Shown here piece after piece: positions 50,161 to 64,000 of a stretch of 64,000 nucleotides of DNA (the stretch's first letter is position 1; each line of letters begins with the position of its first letter). Below the pieces are notes generated by a model. That model saw only the letters and a program-made list of their open reading frames with translations, made no database searches and was not told the origin of the DNA. The translations under genes were made by a program, and so were the position numbers. The DNA comes from Lota lota (Eukaryota > Chordata > Actinopteri > Gadiformes > Lotidae), in assembly GCA_026745465.1 (NCBI GenBank), contig JACYXH010000242.1, positions 724,501-788,500 of the forward strand, given 5' to 3'.

Positions 50161-51659
50161 CCATACAGGCGTGAAGCATTCTGACATAGTTGTTAGCGGT
50201 GATGGTATGTGTGGGACACGGTATGCCTGTGTGCATAGGGCATTTAGCTGTTATCTCAGTTGCATGTCAAAGAAAGTGCTTTTGGATGTGAAAGTGAAAT
50301 TTTTGCAGGTCTCTTTCAATTTCGACAAAATCTTGTATGTATGAATCTGTGGATCTGTGTATTTATGTATCTATTTGTCTTTGTATCTATGCATACGGAT
50401 CTGTGAATCTATGTTTGCATAGGGTTAGGCTTACACTAATCTTGAATATGTTCATGTATGTATGAATCTGTGGATCTGTGTCCGTGTATTTATGTATCTA
50501 TTTTTCTTTGTATCTATGCATACGGATCTGGGAATCTATGTATGCATAGGGTTAGGCTTATACTATATATTTGTGTATCTATCTACTGTCTGTGTCTGTG
50601 TGTGTATATGTACTTTACTTTCTGTGTCTATGTGTGTATCTATGTCCATGCTTGTGTCTATGTGTGTTTCTATGTACAGTCTGTGTTTATGTGTGTATCT
50701 ACATGCTGTTGGTGTCTACCTGTGTATCTTTTTACTGTCATGGTCAATGTGTGTATATGTTTGTGAATTCATGTCCATGCTCGTATCTATGTGTGTATCC
50801 ATGTCCATGCTTGTGTCTGTGTATCTATTTCCATGCTTGGGTCTATGTGTGTATCTATGTCCATGTGTGTGTCTATGTGTATCTATTTACTGTCTGTGTC
50901 TGTGTGTGTATCTATGTTCATGCTTGTGTCTGTGTATATATGTCCATACTTCTGTCTATATGTGTATATATGTACTGTCTGTCTATGTGTGTATCGTTGT
51001 ACTGTCTGTCTCTATGTGTATTTATATCCATGCGTGTGTCTGTGTGTATCTGTCTGTGTCTGTGTGTATCATTGTATCTTTTGTACTGTCTGTGTCAATG
51101 TGTGTATCTATTTGTGTATCTATGGCCAGGCTTGTGGCTGAGTGTGTATCTATGTACTGTCTGTGTCGATGTGTATACCTATATGTGTATCTACGGCCAC
51201 GCTTGTGACTGTGTATGTATGTATCTCCATGCTTGTGTGTGTGTCTAACCTAGTTCCCTGAAAGTGTCCTTGCTGGCCAGATGGAGACTCATGGTGGCCA
51301 CGGCATGACAGGCTGCCGTCTTCACACCATCTCCCTCAGCAGACAGTAGCCCCACCAGAGCCCTCTCCACGTCGTGCTCATGGAGCAGCTTCCGGTTCTC
51401 TGCTAATAAACACGACAGAATTTGTGTTGATGCTCATCCATGACAGACTTCACTTTTCATTTGTCTAAAGGAGTTGAGATGCATGCGACATTAGTGCAAA
51501 TGTGTGTGTTTGTGCCTGTGTCTGCATGTGTGTGCATGTGTATCAATCAAGGTCTAATTAGTGTATGACACCCTTCCCTCTACCACCCCTCACTCTCCCC
51601 CCCACCCTCCTCTCTTCTTCTCTCTTTCACTCCCTCTCTCTCCCCCCTACCCTCCTCTC

Positions 51660-51697
<38 letters not shown>

Positions 51698-53864
51698 TCC
51701 CCCTCCCTCGCCCTCCAGCAGCTTACAGCTCCGCGCCACCCTGGCGATGCAGGTGGCAGCATTGGTCTGACCTCTGGCAGCAGGGAGGAAGGTGAGAGAA
51801 CAAGCTGGATCAGCCGGGTCAGTCCTCCGGTCTGGTGGACCAGCAGCAGGCTCTCCCTGTCTGCCACACAGTTGGACACCACCCTCAGGGCCTCCACGTG
51901 AAGGTCACTCAGGTCCTGGTCGAAGAGACAGACAGACAGGACAAACCAGAAACGTAATAGAGAAACATGAGGTGCATTTTTACATCTAAGACAAGGCATG
52001 TATTGTTCTAAAGACCAAACTATATGACTTAGACATGTTTATGTGCAAATAATGAAGCATTTCCCATCAAAATAAGACAGAACACACGCAGACACATGGA
52101 CGCACGCTCACAAATACACAGAGACACACACACATATACACACACACACATGCACAGACATACACACACACATGCACACACACACACATACACACACACT
52201 ATCACAGACCTACCTTGTCGTTGAGGAAGTCCATGAGCTTCTCAAAGCCGTGCTCCTCTCTAAAGGCTGTGCGTGCGTCACAGTCGGTGGTGAGTCTCTC
52301 CAGGGTTTTAAGGGCCAACTGCTGGATGACCGGGAACTCTGACCTCACCAGGTCCAGCAGTGGAGGGACCCCTCCCAGCTCACACAGCGCCTCCCGGTTA
52401 GGGTGATCCTTCACAGCAACACATGTGGTAAAGTCAGACAGAATTTATTTTTACAATAACCAATTGTTGGTACCAATTATTTCAACTAAAAGACATAGAG
52501 GGTCTAATATCTTTTGCAGGCCTTAGTAGACCTGTATTTCCCTTTGTGTAATCAAACATTGTATTTAAGGATTATAAAAATGCCTTTCATCAGAGGTTAT
52601 TACTGAGGCTATAAGCATTGCAATGGCAGTAACTATGGTAACTACATTAAAACAACATCATGTACACAGTTATACCTGGACCAGGTTCAGGGCGGTCTCC
52701 AGAGTGTTCTTGATGACATCTGGATCCGGACCAGACAGGAGCCGGATCAGAGATGGCAGCCCCTTGTTCTCGGAGATCTGGACCTTACAGACGAAATCCA
52801 CCGACATTGAGGCCAGGCAGAGAGTGGCAAACTCATGGACTACTGTCTCCTCTGTAGCAAGAGAAGAGTGGGGTCAAATAAGGGTGCAGGATATGAAAAG
52901 GAATGCATATAATAACAGCACAGCAGATGTATTTGTCTTCACCTCTATACAACCAGCCATTTGACAATTCATTATTCAGACGGTTAGCCGGTTAGGAATA
53001 TCTCAAAGTCGTGACTTACCCTCAGGCGACAGTTTGTCAATGACTGACGGAATTATATCAAGTTTTTTAAGAGCATTTTTCACATCAACTGCCAAAGAAA
53101 ACAGAGGAAAAAAAGGAAGCCACATTGGAACACATTGCTGGTGGGTATCATATTATATATGTAAGCCATTAAGTATGATGGTGTTACACACCATGTGGCA
53201 ACATAAAACGTTACTTAGCTAATCATACAGCAGACCACATTGTCTCACACACACCATTGGCGGCCATAATGCCCAGAGCCATGAAGGCATTGCGTCGAAC
53301 CCTTTTGTCTTCGTGGTTAATGAGCTGGCAGAGAGGCGACAGAGCACCGAGCCCAAGCAGTGACAACTTGTTCTCCTCTCCTGACGATAGGGGGAGGCAT
53401 TGAGCAGGAAGAAATTACGACGATTCCTTGACAAGCATTTTATGTGTGCATGCTGTGTCTGTGCATGCTGTGTGTTTGTTTTTCTGTATGTGTGAGGAAT
53501 ATATCTACAGTGAAATGTGCCTTGCGGATTTATTTAAAATATGAAAATGTAGTTTCTGAAGAAAAAAAAAAACGAAATTCAACCCATGTCCTACCTTTCT
53601 CTGCAAACTTATAAATGGCATAACATGCTTTGGCCAGAACTTCCTCCTCGGGCGAGCTCAGCATCAAGACCACTGTGGCGGGAGTTTTGCTCTCAAATGG
53701 TAATGGTTCAAACTGTGAAATTGCCAAGTGTTATTTTTTTATTTTTTTGTTAAATGTAACTTTATGGGCTAAAAGGGTGAAGAATATTTAGCGCATGGGC
53801 TTGTAGTATAACTTACCGCCTCTTTGTTTGGTGTTTCATTCTCTTTCTTTACTTTCTTACCCAT
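43220..53864 (-). CDS. armc3: armadillo repeat-containing protein 3 (one apparent frameshift)
   Basis: Seventeen coding exons: 53817-53864, 53595-53712, 53255-53380, 53020-53088, 52676-52851, 52214-52408, 51727-51915, 51250-51402, 50011-50119, 49341-49593, 48869-49005, 47178-47346, 46507-46601, 45046-45138, 44277-44471, 43714-43876, 43220-43429. All junctions keep phase except for one missing base inside 51727-51915; with it restored the product would be 832 residues (human ARMC3 is about 870). It starts MGKKVKKENETPNKEA, continues through armadillo repeats (such as ATVVLMLSSPEEEVLAKACY and ALSPLCQLINHEDKRVRRNA), then a charged linker, and ends with the EDR1-like module (WELHHSELKFRRRSNVIPIG; CTLVRGEYNRAWNEV). 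ARMC3 is a ciliary and sperm-flagellum protein. As read, the frameshift would stop translation after about 330 residues. Confidence 0.92.
48289..48480. repeat. 26-bp minisatellite, about seven copies
   Basis: The unit is GCGATCTGATTGGCTGGGGT plus TTTCGA; the first copies are near-identical and later ones drift. It lies in the armc3 intron between 47347 and 48868. Confidence 0.85.
50330..51245. repeat. degenerate GT/CTAT-rich tandem array in armc3 intron
   Basis: About 900 bp of variable repeats of TCTATGTGTGTATCTATG and CCATGCTTGTGTC-like units. The long open frames seen in it (up to 248 codons) arise from the repeat and are not genes. Confidence 0.75.
51727..51915 (-). pseudogene. armc3: armc3 coding exon 7 with single-base deletion
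   Basis: The exon enters in phase 0 and must leave in phase 1 to match the next exon, so its length should be 3n+1, but it is 189 (3n). The first part reads GGLTRLIQLVLSPSSLLPE. The conserved continuation (Q)TNAATCIARVARS is found only in the next frame, at and below 51769. The human protein has IPDIQKNAAKAI here, so one base is missing between about 51769 and 51772. It may be an assembly error or a true lesion. All other exons look intact, which argues against an old pseudogene. Confidence 0.8.
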
Positions 53865-54046
53865 TCTATAAATACAAAAGTGAAAGGTTTAGATACAGTC
53901 AATGTAACGTTAGTGGCTAGTTAGTCTTAAAGGGAATTAGCTTGGAGCTAAACACTGCCGTGAACCATGTCCACTAGCATTTACTAAACCAAATGGCTGC
54001 ATTTTAATTTAATAACATATTTACGTATCGGTATAATGTATCATAC

Positions 54047-54110
54047 CTTTTTAAACACCGAAGATACACTTCACTTCAGAGAAGCCAGTCAGTGAAACCA
54101 GAGTGCAGTG
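54047..54110 (-). other. armc3: armc3 5' UTR exon
   Basis: The first coding exon is preceded on the minus strand by TTTATAG, an acceptor two bases before the ATG codon region. A matching donor (AAAG/GTATGA) ends a non-coding exon at 54047. Its upper limit is uncertain and set here by the X-box and promoter position. Confidence 0.5.
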
Positions 54111-54134
54111 TTTTGGAAATTAGGTTGACACTGT

Positions 54135-54147
54135 GTTGCTAGGCAAC
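54135..54147. promoter_or_regulatory. armc3: RFX X-box at the armc3 promoter
   Basis: GTTGCTAGGCAAC fits the RFX consensus RYYNYY-N(1-3)-RRNRAC with a one-base spacer and is nearly palindromic. It lies about 90 bp above the donor of the 5' UTR exon. RFX factors drive ciliary genes, which fits armc3. Confidence 0.7.
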
Positions 54148-54423
54148 CTGAGCCGCAGGGTGCATGGGGGGAAGGGGATGATGCATTGTCACCTATTTAT
54201 TTGGACCTATTGTAAAACAGCAAGGTTATGCCTATACCAACAGGATGCGCTGTAGTTTTGCATTTTATATATTATATTATTAACATGTTGCCGTAAGGTT
54301 TTATATGCAACATATGGCTCTTCCAACTTTCTTCTGTTTCCTAGCAGGATGCTGGTCTTATTCACAAGGATTGGCATTGCAATGCTGATCAAGTCCTGAA
54401 ACAAATTCAGTGGAATAAATTGG

Positions 54424-54563
54424 AAGCACTTTTCTGGTTTAATTTAGAACCAGAATATGTTGGTGAGCCTATAATCAAAATCCAAACGGCCAATATGCCA
54501 ATTTTAGACCAAAATAGCCGTTTGGATTTCGATTATAGGCTAAATTAAACCAGGAAAGTACTT
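54424..54563. repeat. imperfect palindromic element
   Basis: 54467-54490 and 54517-54540 are inverted copies (23 of 24 positions match). Outside them, 54424-54446 pairs with 54541-54563, with a roughly 20-bp insertion in the left arm. It is probably a small MITE next to the armc3 promoter. Confidence 0.65.
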
Positions 54564-54729
54564 AATACCCTACTTGCCTGAATAATCAGACTAGGATAAT
54601 CTCAGTGATAAATCAAACCAAAATGGAAGGACGGGGTTAGATTAAAGTTGGCTATTTGAGGTAGGCGGTCAAGTAGACAATAAATTCGGAGTGGGCATTA
54701 TTGACCATTTGAGTTCATATTAAATAAAT

Positions 54730-55683
54730 TAAATTAAATATGGCTATGAAATAAATAAATGAGCCAATAAGTATATAAATAAAGATAAAGCATGCCACAT
54801 TTAGTTATTTCAAGGAACTTTTATTTTTTAAAGCCATATTTATTTATTTAATGCCACATATATTTCATAATGCCACATTTCCATCTGATATATTCAAATG
54901 AGTGGGGCGCGGTTATCTCAGACCAAAGCAACAGCACTGAATACACAGGAGCACTGAATATACGAGAAGCCGCGAAATTTTCTGGCGAATGGAAGGACAT
55001 TACTACACATGGCCTATGAAAATAAGGTGGAACAAGCTGTTGCACGGACAATATGAAAGACATCGATGGGCTCCGAGATAGGCTACCATGCTATTCTTAG
55101 CAGATCAAATTGATCAACATGGTTTATCAGTAGATACTGTTCAGCCCCGTATTGAAGACTTTTTAGAAATACTCGGGCGGATAAGTGCTCTTCAAGATAT
55201 GGACATGGGTGTCGAAGTCTTAAATTGTTAGAGACTAATTGAGCACCGTGTTCGTTTGGAAGATGTCCAAGAAGTTAACGTTAGGTTAACTTTAAGTTAA
55301 CGCATGCAACCTATGCGTCTCGCACCCGTGCTTGAAGCCTGACATTCCAGGCGATTACTCTGTCATTGCGTTGTCCGGGATATACCATCCCGAGAAATCG
55401 CGGATGCTTTGGTCTGAGATAACCACGCCCCTCTCATTTGAATATACCAGATGGAAATTTGGCATTATGAAATAAATGGGGCATTAAATAAATAAAGTGG
55501 GCATTATGAAATAAAATTCCCCTAAAATAAATAATTGTGGCATCATGAACTTAAAGTCCCAAGAAATAAAGAAAAGTAGTAATTAAAAAAACGTCCTTTT
55601 TTAAATAAAAACGTATTTATATATTTATATTTATTTATATATGTTTAGCCTAATTTATAAATTTCATAGCCATATTTAATATT
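54730..55683. mobile_element. non-autonomous foldback DNA element with long inverted repeats
   Basis: The segment 54871-54929 is closely matched by the reverse complement of 55406-55464 (the shared core includes GGTTATCTCAGACCAAAGC on one arm). The similarity continues outward through AT-rich, degenerate repeats to AAATATGGCTATGAAAT near 54735 and its complement near 55661-55679. The central part of about 470 bp has no transposase-like frame. It resembles a MITE or foldback element; the family is unknown to me. Confidence 0.7.
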
Positions 55684-55739
55684 GATATATATGGCATACC
55701 ATACTTAAATTGTTCAGCTTTTTAAAATGACTGACACTG

Positions 55740-56791
55740 AATGGTATGCGCGCGCGCTTAAGTGTGTTAAGTTCTAATAGATATATTAGTATGTGTTCGA
55801 GGGAGGGGGGAGGCGGGGATCGGGGGTCGGTGTCAGCGAATCAGAGCGAGAGAAACAGCACGTCGGGTCTATGTGCACGAGGGAACGCAGGCTGTCACCT
55901 CCCCTCCGTCGAGCTGTCAGTTGACAGTCACACACACGCAAAGGACTTGGGATTTAGCTGTTGCAGAAATAGCAGTTAGTAGATATGTCTCATAACGTTT
56001 TAATAACGACCGGGCAAAGCCAGATACATTCGGCGCAATAGACATCAGTGAGCTCTGTGGACTGACATCAAATACGCAACGTGACGAGCGCTTAAACATT
56101 GGCTATCTGTAGTGGCTAGTAGTTAGCTTAGCTAGCTGATGAACGGAGCTTTTCCAGCTGCAAGGACTGCGCGGTGAAGTGCTTGCTGTGCCTCCGTAGC
56201 CGTCATTCATCTCACGGGCTAGCTTGCTTGCTATCGAAGGTCAGGGAACAGTGAGAATCGATAGAAGCTACCGTAATGGTAGCTATCTCTATGGCGCTTT
56301 TACGCTGTAGTCTGAACATAATTAGAGTACATCCATAATTGTCTGCACTGTAATCGTTACTTCCATTGGGGTTTTCGGTGTGATAAAAAAGTATATACAA
56401 TTTTGCATTTCGGTGATTAGCCGTGTGGCTATCTGCCTTGGCTAACGTCCACTCGGCGGGGGCTCGCCTTACTCGGCTGCTGAGAGCCGGAGACAAGTCG
56501 AAGAAGGAAGCGGTGACTTGTGATGTGGGCTGAAGGGAAGTGGCGAGCTGTTCAGCGAACGTAAAAGGGCAGTATTTGCCGAAGTAGATTTAATTCTAGT
56601 TTGTCAGGATAGGGGCATAGCACCAGTGAATAAGGTCGGATTAAAACAAATCTGTAATAGCTAGCTGGCTAAATGAATAGTGTCTCTATTCGTTGAGACG
56701 GGAGCTGGTGGTCATTCCCAGTAGAAAGAAAAAAGTCACGCAACGATATATCACACGGGCTCAATAATCACACCTTTTACTGCTAAAAAAG
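55740..56791 (+). promoter_or_regulatory. pip4k2a: CpG-rich promoter and 5' UTR of pip4k2a
   Basis: From a GCGCGCGCG run at about 55748 up to the start codon, the sequence is visibly richer in CpG than its AT-rich surroundings and contains GC-rich stretches (55800-55905, 56445-56530). It is a likely CpG-island promoter with a long 5' UTR. I see no TATA box. The exact start site and any 5' UTR intron cannot be fixed from sequence. Confidence 0.55.
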
Positions 56792-56932
56792 ATGGCTTCG
56801 GCGAGTGCTATTGTCGCATCTATTGCGAGTAAAACGAAGACAAAGAAGAAACACTTCGTTGCCCAAAAAGTGAAGCTTTTTCGTGCCAGCGACCCTCTGC
56901 TCAGCGTGGTTATGTGGGGAGTCAACCATTCG
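56792..56932 (+). CDS. pip4k2a: phosphatidylinositol-5-phosphate 4-kinase type 2 alpha, first coding exon
   Basis: The kinase turns phosphatidylinositol-5-phosphate into PI(4,5)P2. The ATG has A at -3 and opens 47 codons: [20 protein letters not shown], then [20 protein letters not shown] and MWGVNHS, ending in phase 0 at a GTGAGT donor. FVAQ and ASDPLLSV match the 2A paralogue rather than 2B (FVCQ, ASEPILSV). The human exon also ends at NHS. The next exon (NELSHVQIPV in human) is not seen before 64000, so intron 1 exceeds 7 kb. Gene order next to armc3 supports the call. Confidence 0.93.

Positions 56933-64000
<7,068 letters not shown>

Noticed and set aside
50462..51248. Open frames of up to 248 codons, rich in Cys, Val, Tyr and Met
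   Set aside because: They are translations of a GT/CTAT tandem array within an armc3 intron, open in several frames at once, and match no family.

Overview
This is a vertebrate nuclear segment, almost certainly from a ray-finned (teleost) fish. Coding sequence is split into short exons with GT/AG introns, the proteins are full-length relatives of human genes, and the introns are packed with CA/GT and CT/GA microsatellites and fish-type MITE/SINE debris. The extreme dinucleotide-repeat density would fit a cod-like (gadiform) fish, but that is inference only. There are no bacterial-type operons, CRISPR arrays or rRNA/tRNA genes. Exons were found by reading translations against remembered human family members and checking splice sites and reading phase by hand; no search was run.

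Layout. (1) 1-32.4 kb, plus strand: the 3' end of cntnap2 (CASPR2, a neurexin-family axonal adhesion protein). Seven exons run from the last EGF-like domain through the fourth laminin-G domain to the membrane helix, cytoplasmic tail, stop codon (30048-30050) and a probable 3' UTR. (2) 33.9-40.2 kb, minus strand: two tandem lipocalin genes. The first is a prostaglandin-D-synthase-like lipocalin without the catalytic cysteine (ptgdsb type); the second is complement component C8 gamma (c8g). Both have six coding exons with identical intron phases, a TATA box and a poly(A) signal. (3) 40.5-42.7 kb, minus: msrb2, mitochondrial methionine-R-sulfoxide reductase, five exons. (4) 43.1-54.15 kb, minus: armc3, an armadillo-repeat protein of cilia and sperm flagella, 17 coding exons plus a 5' UTR exon, with one apparent single-base deletion in coding exon 7 and a perfect RFX X-box at its promoter. 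(5) 55.7-64 kb, plus: the CpG-rich promoter region, first coding exon and part of intron 1 of pip4k2a, divergent from armc3.

The genes do not form one pathway. They are juxtaposed blocks that in human lie on 7q35 (CNTNAP2), 9q34.3 (C8G/PTGDS lipocalin cluster) and 10p12 (MSRB2-ARMC3-PIP4K2A). The armc3-pip4k2a divergent region carries a roughly 950-bp foldback element with long inverted repeats.

I found no convincing novel multi-gene system. The most useful leads are the armc3 frameshift, the X-boxes, microsatellites sitting directly on splice sites (msrb2, armc3, cntnap2), lineage-specific insertions in CASPR2, the lipocalin without its catalytic cysteine, and several strong palindromes.
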